A stretch of DNA of 24,390 nt, taken from the NCBI RefSeq assembly GCF_009377345.1, contig NZ_WBSL01000020.1, forward strand, positions 1 to 24,390. Direction: 5' to 3'. The stretch comes from Deinococcus terrestris. Lineage in GTDB: Bacteria > Deinococcota > Deinococci > Deinococcales > Deinococcaceae. The notes beneath the pieces were generated by a model, which saw only the letters and a list, made by a program, of their open reading frames with translations, had not been told where the DNA came from and made no database searches. Positions 16,277-24,200 of the stretch are shown here, in pieces; position 1 is the first letter of the stretch; every line of letters starts with the position of its first letter. The translations under genes were made by a program, and so were the position numbers.

Positions 16277-17194
16277 TCATGCCTGAACCCCCCGGACTTT
16301 CGAAAATCGCTGCAGCAGCCAGGCCCGGCTCCTAAGAAGGGCGCGGTGCATTCGGGCGTAATCCCGGTCAGGAATCAGGAATAGCTCGAGCGTAATCATG
16401 ATGGCGGAGAAGGTAATCAGGCCCATCATGACCGCGATGCCCAGATGGAATCCGATTCCCACAGCGAACAGCGGCAGGCGGTAGCGGCTCAGGGCCAAGA
16501 AGGGGAAACTCAACTGGTAGGCTAAGGTGGCGTATGCAGCGAGCGGGGCCAGCCAGACGTTCTTGAACAGTTCCTTGAAATAAGGAGTGGTGAACCAGTC
16601 GACCTGCGCGATGTAGTACATGGCTGTGCCATTCGTCCACAGTTCGCCCATAACCTTGCTGAGGCCCGCGACCGCGTATACGACGATCACCTGAAGGATC
16701 ACGGCAACGATTCCAACGTTATGCAGCCAGGTTCGGGTCCGAACGCCTTCCGGATTTGGGGCGTCGGCAGGCAAGAACAGCACCATATAGAACAGAAGGA
16801 TGCGGATGACGTTGTCCCCGCCGTCACCGAGTGATTCATTGCGCATTCCGATCAGCCAATACGTCACCAGGGCCAGCAGGGTCGCCCAGCGGGTTACGCG
16901 GCCCAGCAGCAGCAGGACAGCCGCGACGAGCATCAACAGGAGCACCAAGTGGACGCCCCAGGACTGCATGAACAGCGCCTGAACGGGGATGCCAAACGGA
17001 CCGAGTTCAACGGACAGGTCCGTTCCGACGCCCTGTGGACCCCACAGGTACGCCGCGAACGGCCACTCGGTGAAGAGGCGAAACAGGATGACGAGGGCCA
17101 CTCCGCATTGCAGGGCGCGCACGCCTGTGCGGTGGAGAGGCTCAGTGCTGAGGCGGCGAAAGAAGGTTCTCAGAGCACTCCAGTGCTGGGGCAC
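16277..17194 (-). CDS. HTTM domain membrane protein (SdpB-like)
   Basis: This 305-aa polytopic protein starts at a GTG at 17194, with ggagg 8 nt upstream and a 2-bp gap after the DUF5819 stop. Several strong membrane segments are visible (ALQCGVALVILFRLF; VHLVLLLMLVAAVLLLLG; VGIVAVILQVIVVYAVAG; LFAVGIGFHLGIAVMMGLIT). The motifs AGLSKVMGELWTNGTAMYYI and LAYQLSFPFL are typical of HTTM proteins, which share a fold with vitamin-K-dependent gamma-carboxylase and include SdpB of Bacillus subtilis. SdpB works with SdpA to mature the SDP antimicrobial peptide. The paired DUF5819 gene upstream supports a similar role here. Confidence 0.88.
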   Translation of the reverse strand: MPQHWSALRTFFRRLSTEPLHRTGVRALQCGVALVILFRLFTEWPFAAYLWGPQGVGTDLSVELGPFGIPVQALFMQSWGVHLVLLLMLVAAVLLLLGRVTRWATLLALVTYWLIGMRNESLGDGGDNVIRILLFYMVLFLPADAPNPEGVRTRTWLHNVGIVAVILQVIVVYAVAGLSKVMGELWTNGTAMYYIAQVDWFTTPYFKELFKNVWLAPLAAYATLAYQLSFPFLALSRYRLPLFAVGIGFHLGIAVMMGLITFSAIMITLELFLIPDRDYARMHRALLRSRAWLLQRFSKVRGVQA

Positions 17195-17196
17195 GG

Positions 17197-18000
17197 TTAC
17201 CGACCTCCGCTGACGGCAGCCCTGGGAAAACTGGCAGAGGTGCCGCTGCGGTGTAACAGGGAGATGACAGGTGCCTGCGAATCATGGCGGTCGTGGCCGA
17301 GGCTCGTTTCGAAGGCCAGTAGGGCCGGGGCAGGCGCGTAGAAGCCGGGCGCGGCGATCGGCAGGGTGTGTAGCGTGCCTACAACGACTTGTTGCCGCTC
17401 GGACTTCCCAGTAAACCGCTCTGGCCAAGCCGGAGGCGTTTCCAGGTGAAGACGCACGTTCACGAAGGTGTATGGCCGGATGCCTGCCGCTTTGGCCTGG
17501 TCGGCGCAGAAGGCTGACACGGGTGCGCGGAGAAGTTCAGTGGACTGCTTGCGCCAAGCGGTTAAGCTCTGCTCACCCAGGGTGCATAAGTCCTGGTCGC
17601 CGCGCTGGCAAGCGTCTATCACGTACTTCAGGTCTGCCGGGCCGGACATGTAATCCCGGACAGGATTAGTGATGGTACGGCTCAGGCGGTCGTACGCCGT
17701 CCAACGCCGCTCTTGGTGGGCGTGCCACAGGGGCTGCGCAATGTCCAACCACGGGGACTGGACGCTTTCCTTCTTCTCGTGCAGGCACTGGACCATCACG
17801 GAGGTGTTCGCCTGGATGGGGTTCGGGGCGAACAGCGTCCAGGCCTGCGTAAAGACCGTGTCGATGTACCGGTTAATGACGCCAGCAGTCATGACCTTCA
17901 GGGGATTTTGCGGGGTAACGTAGACCGCCGTGAAGAAGAAGTGAGCGAGCAGCCACACGCCACTGACAGTCATCACGGCGAGAGAGAGGAAGTGTTTCAT
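17197..18000 (-). CDS. DUF5819 family membrane-anchored protein (SdpA-like partner)
   Basis: This 267-aa protein starts at an ATG at 18000 with ggaggt 6-7 nt upstream. It has an N-terminal membrane anchor (AVMTVSGVWLLAHFFFTAVY) followed by a DUF5819 signature: PQNPLKV..., YIDTVFTQAWTLFAPNPI, and VMVQC. The rest would be extracytoplasmic and contains several cysteines. DUF5819 genes commonly pair with HTTM genes, as here with a 2-bp gap. By analogy with SdpA-SdpB it may help process or export a secreted peptide. The C-terminal 40 residues lack recognisable features. Confidence 0.85.
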   Translation of the reverse strand: MKHFLSLAVMTVSGVWLLAHFFFTAVYVTPQNPLKVMTAGVINRYIDTVFTQAWTLFAPNPIQANTSVMVQCLHEKKESVQSPWLDIAQPLWHAHQERRWTAYDRLSRTITNPVRDYMSGPADLKYVIDACQRGDQDLCTLGEQSLTAWRKQSTELLRAPVSAFCADQAKAAGIRPYTFVNVRLHLETPPAWPERFTGKSERQQVVVGTLHTLPIAAPGFYAPAPALLAFETSLGHDRHDSQAPVISLLHRSGTSASFPRAAVSGGR

Positions 18001-18097
18001 AAGGAAACCTCCACAGAGACTTGTTCAGTCATGTGGCTGATCGTGCAGGCAGAGTGATGCTCACGGGTGTAGGGGTGCCCTGGTAGCAGAACTGCAG

Positions 18098-18121
18098 AAA
18101 GGCCGCAAGGAGAAGCGGCCT
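18098..18121 (-). terminator. Terminator-like hairpin between the secreted protein and DUF5819 genes
   Basis: On the minus strand, aggccgc / gcggcct form a 7-bp stem around an 8-nt loop, followed by ttct. It lies inside the 180-bp gap between the 112-aa secreted protein and the DUF5819 gene. A weak terminator here would make the upstream small gene more abundant than the downstream membrane and enzyme genes, a common arrangement for peptide operons. Confidence 0.5.
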
Positions 18122-18180
18122 GGGACGTCGGACGCTGCTGCCTCGCAAAGTGCCAGCGCGACCAGCTAGAGAAGTCGGAT

Positions 18181-18519
18181 CTACTTGCCTTTTTGGGGAC
18201 CGGCTGGGCCGTTGAAGGCCGCGTCGCTAACGGTGGACAGATTGCCGAAGCTGGCCTGCTGTCCATCAAGGAAGAGGACCTGATCACCGAGGAAGAAGGC
18301 CTGGCGGCTCTGGGAAGAAGGAACATGCATGATGCGGGCCTGAGTCACGGTCGGAGCCCCGGTCAAGACGCCTTTTCCGGAGGCTTTGATGGAGGTCTGC
18401 AACTGGAGCGGGGTCTGCGCCTGAAGAGCCGGGGCGGTGACGGGACGAGTGGCCTGCGAGAGGCCCAGGCCACCCAGGGCGGTTAGGGCCAGCAGCGTGA
18501 TCGGGAAGGGTTGTTTCAT
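18181..18519 (-). CDS. Small secreted protein, candidate precursor of the DUF5819/HTTM system
   Basis: The ATG at 18519 has ggagg 10 nt upstream and gives 112 aa. It begins with a Sec-type signal peptide (MKQPFPITLLALTALGGLGL, likely cleavage after SQA near residue 23). The mature part is about 89 aa, cysteine-free, rich in Thr, Gln and Ala early (APALQAQTPLQLQTSIKASG), then Phe/Gly-rich (AFFLGDQVLFLDGQQASFG). No family recognised. It sits just before the DUF5819/HTTM pair in the same orientation, in the place a peptide precursor would occupy. The lack of a Cys pair differs from SdpC. That it is the substrate is inference. Confidence 0.7.
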   Translation of the reverse strand: MKQPFPITLLALTALGGLGLSQATRPVTAPALQAQTPLQLQTSIKASGKGVLTGAPTVTQARIMHVPSSQSRQAFFLGDQVLFLDGQQASFGNLSTVSDAAFNGPAGPQKGK

Positions 18520-18632
18520 GTCAGCAAACCTCCAGAAAGGCCCGTTGCCGGGCACGGCGGTGAAGAGGTCCGGGCAAGAAGGAAAAATGTGTCCCCCTGC
18601 TTCTCCGAACGTCGGACCTGGTAAAACAGCGC

Positions 18633-18721
18633 TTACTTGACGGCGCCGCTGAGTGTGGGGGCGGGCAGCACGGTGGATGCGCCGGAGGCCAGCGTGGCCG
18701 CACCACTGATCGGCTCTTCAT
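18633..18721 (-). CDS. Possible very short peptide gene, start and body in different frames
   Basis: An ATG at 18721 is preceded by tgaggt at good spacing, like the other genes of this operon. In the ATG's own frame the translation is low-quality (Pro/Arg/Ser-rich, 66 aa, ending 1 nt before the next ATG). One base away, the frame reads EEPISGAATLASGASTVLP and continues to LSGAVK and a TAA at 18633-18635, with consistently G/C third positions, as expected of real coding sequence here. A 1-nt shift right after the ATG would join them into a 29-30-aa peptide. Could be a frameshifted or mis-sequenced peptide gene. Low certainty. Confidence 0.35.
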
Positions 18722-18783
18722 TTCGGGACCTCAGAAGTGTGCGTGAGATAGGGCAGGGAAGCGGAGCGGACCAAGGCAGTCAA

Positions 18784-18884
18784 AGCCTCTGGTGACCTGA
18801 TGACCGGCTGTACGCACGGGCAGTTCTCGCGAAGGCGGGCCTGGGCGACAAACCTCGTTGAGCCTCTGTGGTCATCAGTGTCAC
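18784..18884. promoter_or_regulatory. Inverted repeat in the divergent promoter region
   Basis: gtgacctgatgacc (18792-18805) and ggtcatcagtgtcac (18870-18884) are reverse complements except for one extra base. Both are preceded by the direct repeat agcctct (18784-18790 and 18861-18867). They lie in the 309-bp region between the minus-strand operon and the divergent STAND/BTAD regulator. This is a candidate operator pair for that regulator. No other gene is supported in this gap. Confidence 0.55.
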
Positions 18885-19030
18885 AATGAAAGGACCACCG
18901 GAAAAAAACTGGAAAACGCGGCCGGTTCTCCGCTATTGCCTGCATGATCTCCTGCCTTTCCGCACGGCCCTTGCGTCCTGCCACTCCACCACCTGCCCTT
19001 GAAATCGTCACTTTCCTCCGGAGTCACTTC

Positions 19031-21928
19031 ATGCCGAATTTCACGCCGCCCCGACCCCTGCGGTTTGAACTCATCCGCCACGAAGCTCTGCAGAAACTGA
19101 GTGAGGTCCGTGACGTGCCTCTTGTCGCGGTGATCGCACCGTCCGGGTATGGAAAGACAGTGCTTCTGGCTCAGGATGCAAGGCGTCGCCCGCATCCCAC
19201 GGCGTGGTTGACCCTGGACGCCGACGCGGCGGACTTCGCAGATTTCGTGCATTCCGTTGCGCTCGCGCTTCAGTCGGCCCTCCCTGAACTGCATCTGCCC
19301 GCCGGAATGCCGGACGTACCCCTGCGGCCGGTCGATCTGGCCGAGGCGCTGAATGCGGCCGATCAGAACGTCAGCCTGGTCCTGGACAATGCCGACATTC
19401 TTTCCGAGGACAGTGGCCGCTGGCTGACCCTGCTCGTCGAGCACCTCCGCGAAGGGCATCAGGTGCTGGTGAGCAGTTACGGCGTGCTCGCCGCGCCGCT
19501 CGCCCGGCTGTCGGCCGCAGGCCTGTGCGCCATCGTCTCCACAGACCACCTGAGGTTCAATGTCGACGAGGCTCGGGAGGCTACGGCCGCCGACGAGGAG
19601 ACTGCCCAGCAACTCGTGACAGAACTGGCTGGCTGGCCTATCGCCATTGCCCTGCACCGCAACGGCGCCGCCCAGGTTGTCGGGGTGGACACACTGCTGC
19701 GCGAACTCGTGTCGCAACTCCCTCCCACGCTTCAGGCTGTTCTGCCTGACCTGGGCGCGTTCGACCAATGGGACGAAGAGTTGATTCGGGCGGCGGAGTT
19801 GTCCGTGCCTGCTGGCTGGCTGGACGAACTGCGGCGTTCGGGGCTGCCGATCTCGACGACGGCGGACCAGACGGCACTTCCTCACCGTGAACTGCTGGGC
19901 TGGTTACGCAAGCAACTCTCCGGTGACCCAGCGCACGCCCGGCACACGTACCGCCGGGTCGCTGAGGCATACCAGCGGGCCGGGCGGGCCGTGCAGGCCA
20001 TGCGGGCGCACTTGCGGGCTGGCGATCAGGAGGCCGCCGAACAGAGTATTCAGAGCTGGGTGTACCACTCCTGGCAACGTGGGGAACTCCGGTCCATCCT
20101 CTCGGTCCTGGATCAACTGCCGGACATTCGGACGCCGGGTCTGCGGAGTTCGTACGCGTACACCCTTGTCCAGGCGGGCAGGTTTGCCGAGGCGGATGAC
20201 TTTCTGGCGTCCCTGCCGGACGAATTGGGCTTCCAGCGGGAAAGTAGCCGATTGACCATGTCAATGTTGCAAGGCCGCTACGAGCAGGCCATGACTGAAC
20301 TCGACCATGCCGCCGCGTATCAGACCTCCCGCGCAGAAGAGGACTACCTCGCCCTGATAAGGATCGTGCTGCTGGTCGCCACCGGCCGCCGTCCGGAAGC
20401 GCATGCCCTGGCCCGGCAACTCCAGCGCGAGGGTGCGCCGAGCATTCCGGACCATATAGAACGGACCGTGACCGTCCTGTACACCATGGATCTGGAAGCG
20501 CAGCAGGAGTACGTGCGGCTCGCCACCGGGTTGCTGACGTTGGCTCAGGCCAGCCCGGAGGAACTTGCCCGGGTGTGGAGCCTGCCGACCATCACGGCGT
20601 CTTTCCTTGTGCAGGACCGGCCCGAGCACTCCCCTCTGCTGACGCATCCGGACCTGCCCGACCAGCAGGCGACTCCCGCGGCCTACCGTGACGCGTGGCA
20701 GGGCCGCGCCCAACTGCTCGCCGCGACTGGCCAATACAGCGAGGCTGGGCGGGCCTACGAACGGGCCTTACACCACAGCCTGAGCCGCCAGTCCGATCTA
20801 GAAATTCTCGAATCCCTCGGCGGCCTGGCGGAGGTGGCCTTCGCCCGGCAGGAGCCCGAGCAGGCCCGGGCGTGGCTGTACCAGATGCAGCCGTCCGGAC
20901 ATCCGGAAGCGGCTGCCCTCACGGCTTACCTCACAGGCCTGGCCGCCCTGGCTGACGGTGAGAGAGAGGAGGCCGTCCAGGCGTTCACGCTCTCGGCCGA
21001 AACAGACATTTTTACGCTGCACCGCTGGAAGGCACTTCACCTCGCGCGGGCGCTCGGTCACGCCGGATCCGTCGCCTGTCCGGAACCCCCGCCACTCTCA
21101 TGGCTGGAGAATTCCACGGCCCTCTTCACTAGGCTATACGTTCCTAGGGCGGACACACCCTCAGGGAACGCCGAGCGCGACGGACAGCCCTTCGCTTCTC
21201 CTCCCCATGATCATCTGGACATGCCGCAGCGCTGGGCGTTGAGGGTGGTCACCTATGGCCGCCTGGCTGCGCAGGTCAATGGGCAACCCGTGTCCTTCCC
21301 GTTCGCAAAGGCGGCTGAACTTTTCGCGTACCTGCTCACGCATGGCCCGGCCGGACGCGATCAGTTGGTCGATGCGCTATGGGACGGCTCCGGTGATCCG
21401 AGGCACGCCGACTACTTCCGCGTGGCGGTCAGGCGGCTGCGGCTCGCCCTGAGCGAGGTCTCCCCGGGCCTGGCCAACCCAGTCCCGCTGGTCGGGGGGC
21501 AGTATCAGCTCGCGCCCGAATACGAGATCACCCTGGACACGGACCTCATCCGGAGGGCCTGCGTGGAAGGGACCGCAGAACACCTCCGGGCCGCGTGGGC
21601 AATAGAAGGTGCTTTTTTGCCCAAAGCGGAGTCGGCATGGGCCGCCGACTACCGCGACAGCCTGCGCGAAGGGTTGGTGCGTGCCACACTGAAGTACGCC
21701 ACGGAGGAGCTCGGGCGTGACCTCGTGGGGTCTATCGCGGCGTACGAGCAGGTCCTTGTCCTCGACCCAGCGTCCGAACAGGGGTACGAAGGGTTGATTC
21801 TCGCTCAGGTCAATGCTGGACAACACCTCTTGGCCGCCCATTCGTACGAGCGTTACGTCCGCATGATGGCCCGCGAGTACAGCGCTGGCCCTTCCCCACA
21901 TGTCGGCCAGCTCATACCACCGAAATGA
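19031..21928 (+). CDS. STAND ATPase transcription regulator with TPR and BTAD (SARP-like) DNA-binding region
   Basis: The ATG at 19031 (ggag 11-12 nt upstream) gives 965 aa; the frame is open from 18944, but that extension is unlike the family. The N-terminal NTPase part resembles MalT/LuxR-type STAND proteins: Walker A APSGYGKT at residues 36-43 and a Walker-B-like LVLDNADIL near 118. A helical TPR-like middle follows (about 330-700). From about residue 736 there is an OmpR-like winged helix (LRVVTYGRLAAQVNGQPVSF, later HADYFRVAVRRLRLAL) followed by a bacterial transcriptional activation domain (about 840-955). These regulators activate transcription after sensing a ligand via the TPR region. 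Divergent from the DUF5819/HTTM operon and followed by a secreted peptide gene, both likely targets. Confidence 0.85.
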   Translation: MPNFTPPRPLRFELIRHEALQKLSEVRDVPLVAVIAPSGYGKTVLLAQDARRRPHPTAWLTLDADAADFADFVHSVALALQSALPELHLPAGMPDVPLRPVDLAEALNAADQNVSLVLDNADILSEDSGRWLTLLVEHLREGHQVLVSSYGVLAAPLARLSAAGLCAIVSTDHLRFNVDEAREATAADEETAQQLVTELAGWPIAIALHRNGAAQVVGVDTLLRELVSQLPPTLQAVLPDLGAFDQWDEELIRAAELSVPAGWLDELRRSGLPISTTADQTALPHRELLGWLRKQLSGDPAHARHTYRRVAEAYQRAGRAVQAMRAHLRAGDQEAAEQSIQSWVYHSWQRGELRSILSVLDQLPDIRTPGLRSSYAYTLVQAGRFAEADDFLASLPDELGFQRESSRLTMSMLQGRYEQAMTELDHAAAYQTSRAEEDYLALIRIVLLVATGRRPEAHALARQLQREGAPSIPDHIERTVTVLYTMDLEAQQEYVRLATGLLTLAQASPEELARVWSLPTITASFLVQDRPEHSPLLTHPDLPDQQATPAAYRDAWQGRAQLLAATGQYSEAGRAYERALHHSLSRQSDLEILESLGGLAEVAFARQEPEQARAWLYQMQPSGHPEAAALTAYLTGLAALADGEREEAVQAFTLSAETDIFTLHRWKALHLARALGHAGSVACPEPPPLSWLENSTALFTRLYVPRADTPSGNAERDGQPFASPPHDHLDMPQRWALRVVTYGRLAAQVNGQPVSFPFAKAAELFAYLLTHGPAGRDQLVDALWDGSGDPRHADYFRVAVRRLRLALSEVSPGLANPVPLVGGQYQLAPEYEITLDTDLIRRACVEGTAEHLRAAWAIEGAFLPKAESAWAADYRDSLREGLVRATLKYATEELGRDLVGSIAAYEQVLVLDPASEQGYEGLILAQVNAGQHLLAAHSYERYVRMMAREYSAGPSPHVGQLIPPK

Positions 21929-21937
21929 CCCCAGCAG

Positions 21938-21961
21938 ACGGCTAGCCCGGTTCAGCCGTTT
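21938..21961 (+). terminator. Weak hairpin after the regulator gene
   Basis: acggct / agccgt form a 6-bp stem with a 10-nt loop followed by tt only. It may be a weak terminator between the regulator and the downstream peptide gene. Confidence 0.25.
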
Positions 21962-22115
21962 GCGCCCATACCCCCTCCTGATCGGACTCAACAAGCGCTT
22001 TCCCTTTTCTTTCCCTTTCTTTTTCTGGTGGTCTTCGTATGTTTATGGCAGGCAGCAGGGCAGGGTCCCATCCCCCGGCCGGTTGCACTTCACTGCACCT
22101 GAACTCGGAGGCTTC

Positions 22116-22307
22116 ATGTCGACCCGCCCGCTTCGCTCGATCTTCTGCCTTTTGATTTTGACCGTGACCACGCTGGCCGCCGCCGAACAAAGCTTTCAAG
22201 AAGTGTCTGACTCGCTTCCCCGCGCTGTGAACGGGCGACCCCATCCCATCCCGCCGCTGCCGCCAACTCCCGTCCGTGGTAGTGAAGACCCGGTGGTTTC
22301 TCCCTAA
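22116..22307 (+). CDS. 63-aa secreted proline-rich peptide
   Basis: The ATG at 22116 follows a strong ribosome binding site (cggagg, 5-6 nt spacing). The product has a clear signal peptide (MSTRPLRSIFCLLILTVTTL, predicted cleavage after LAAA near residue 23). A roughly 40-aa mature part follows: EQSFQEVSDSLPRAVNGRPH, then PIPPLPPTPVRGSEDPVVSP. It has no cysteines in the mature region. It is 187 bp downstream of the STAND/BTAD regulator on the same strand. The arrangement suggests a signal peptide for the regulator or a small effector, by analogy with peptide-based quorum sensing; no family recognised. An IS4 element sits just 50 bp downstream. Confidence 0.65.
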   Translation: MSTRPLRSIFCLLILTVTTLAAAEQSFQEVSDSLPRAVNGRPHPIPPLPPTPVRGSEDPVVSP

Positions 22308-22356
22308 AGCAATGCCTGACAAGTTTTAGGTAGCTTTGAGCCCATAGTCAGCGGGC

Positions 22357-23559
22357 TCAGTAGCCGACAACTTGGGTGAAAGGCCGTCCCTGCCGCAGAA
22401 TTTGTCTCAACCCAGCTGTGACACTCGACAGGAACGACAAGAGGCGGTGTTTTGAAGGTGTGCAGCCATCAAAACCCGCCCAGCCTCAGGCTAGCGAACT
22501 CACCGCCCACTTCAAAGCCTGTGTGCCGATGCTCCGCATCGACACTCTCCAGCGGATGGTCGACCTCGTCCTCGCCATGGTCACCGCTCAGAGCGTGACT
22601 CATCGGGACCTGGCGCCTCACCTGCCCGGACACAGCACCCTGAGGCCAAGCAGCGCCGCGTGGAACGCGGCGTCCATGACCCGCAACTCACTGCCCACGT
22701 CTTCCTCGCCCTGCTGCTGGCGCAGCTTCCCAGCGGGAAGCTGCTGTTCAGCCTGGACCGCACCACCTGGGAACATGGAGCGGCGCCGCTCAATCTCCTG
22801 GTGCTGGGTGCGGTCGTGCACGGTTACACCATCCCCCTGGTCTGGATCGCCCTTGACCACACGGGCAACAGCGACACCAAGGCCCGGATGTGGCTGGTCT
22901 TGCGCCTCCTACAGGCCCTTCCAGCGTCGCGCTGGAAGGGCCTGGTCGCCGACCGGGAGTTTGTCGGGCGCGAGTGGTTCCATTTTCTCCGGCGCAAGGG
23001 GATTCGGCGAGCCATCCGGATTCGTAAGAACACCGTCCTGGACGAGCTGCGGGCCGATGAATGGTTCGGGGACGTTCAGATGGGAGCCTTTCGTTCCCTG
23101 GCAGAGCGGGCGTACGTGTTCGGGGAGGTCATGCGGGTCGTGGCCACCAGGTCCCCGGCTGGGGACCTGGTGATCCTGGCGACGGACTTCGGAGTCTGGG
23201 AGACCTGGCAGCTCTACCGACAACGCTGGAGCGTGGAATGCACCTTCAGCAGCCTGAAGTCCAGGGGCTTCGACTTGGAGCGGACGGGGATTACCGACCC
23301 GCAGCGTCTCGAACGGCTCTTCGGCCTGCTGATCCTGGCCTGGATCAGTTGTCTGCGGGTCGGGATCTGGCTGGATGCTCAGAAGCCCATCAAGGTGCTG
23401 GCCCACGGCCGGAAGGCCGTGAGCCTGATTCGAGCTGGCGTTGAACGGTTCCGCCATGCCCTGCGTTGGAGTCTGGATGAGCTTTCCGATCTCCTGACCT
23501 TGCTCACGACACCGTTCTCAGCGCCAGGAGCGGCTGAAAGCCAAGTTGTCGGCTACTGA
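22357..23559 (+). mobile_element. IS4-family insertion sequence
   Basis: The 19-bp terminal inverted repeats tcagtagccgacaacttgg (22357-22375) and its exact reverse complement (23541-23559) bound a 1203-bp element with a single transposase gene. The 9-bp flanks tcagcgggc (22348-22356) and acagcgggc (23560-23568) match at 8 of 9 bases, consistent with a 9-bp target duplication that has acquired one change or is offset by one base. A related end relic lies at 24201-24240. Confidence 0.9.
22460..23559 (+). pseudogene. IS4-family transposase, frameshifted
   Basis: The N-terminal part (from a GTG at 22460 or ATG at 22529) reads LRIDTLQRMVDLVLAMVTAQ through HLPGHST. The frame then shifts by one base at the ccc run 22638-22640. 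The rest continues in the next frame as PEAKQRRVERGVHDP to the end at 23559. The large open part from 22660 (299 aa) contains the DDE residues: Asp33 (SLDRTTW), Asp98 (VADREF) and Glu193 in a perfect Y-(2)-R-(3)-E-(6)-K signature (YRQRWSVECTFSSLK), diagnostic of the IS4 family. One extra C would restore a single frame. Unless this is a sequencing error, this copy makes no full-length transposase. Confidence 0.85.
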
Positions 23560-23626
23560 ACAGCGGGCCAGTGGAAAAGGATTCCATTTTCCTGAGCGGG
23601 AGTTGAAACTCAAACCGAGCAGAATA

Positions 23627-23658
23627 CGGCGGGCGCACATTATAATGTGCGCCCGCCG
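23627..23658. repeat. 32-bp perfect palindrome containing TATAAT
   Basis: The first 16 bases, cggcgggcgcacatta, are followed immediately by their exact reverse complement. The centre is ATTATAAT, so a consensus -10 hexamer is present on both strands. No matching -35 was found at 17-bp spacing. As RNA it would form a very stable hairpin but has no T-run. It may be an operator, a bidirectional promoter element or a mobile-element footprint. Confidence 0.8.
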
Positions 23659-24123
23659 CTCGATAGCCGGGAATTTGGCTGGAGACTGCCCCAGTCCTAA
23701 AACTTGGTCGAATTCAGGAATTGAACTTGGAGAGTTAGACCGTGAGGTTGATTCACGCCCCATGGGGGCAATCTGATTCAAAGCGAGCTTCGCGGGTTTC
23801 CACAGTACACCCGGTGGTCTACAGGAAATTGCAGCGCCCTGTGGACGGCATACAAAACAGCAAGTGAATGCCATGCACCTCGTTATCTACGCAGGCGCAA
23901 GACAGGGCGGTGTCCTTGGGATGCTCGCCACATCCACGCAGAGCCGGAGTCGTGGGCAACGTTCTAGACGCGCTATTCCTGAAAGCGCGTCCCACTGAGC
24001 GCGAACCAAGAGATTCACCATACCACCATATTCCATCGTAGGGTAGTTAAAAGAAGATCGGGTTCAATGGGAAGACCCATCGCCCAATCCTTTGCTTCGC
24101 AGCTCTATGAGTCTCCCCTGAAG

Positions 24124-24144
24124 AAAGGGTTTCCCGACCCTTTT
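24124..24144. terminator. Terminator-like hairpin
   Basis: aaagggt / accctt(t) form a 7-bp stem around ttcccg, with T-rich flanks on both strands. It lies downstream of the minus-strand gene ending at 24265 and could terminate it. Confidence 0.45.
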
Positions 24145-24200
24145 ACAAGAAGGAGAGGGGCCTTGCGCAGCGAGGGGGTGAGGGATCTTCGTTCACCTCA

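Noticed and set aside
18718..19011. Minus-strand 97-aa frame between the operon and the regulator
   Set aside because: No good ribosome binding site; it overlaps the candidate promoter repeats and the leader and start region of the regulator frame, and its composition is not convincing.
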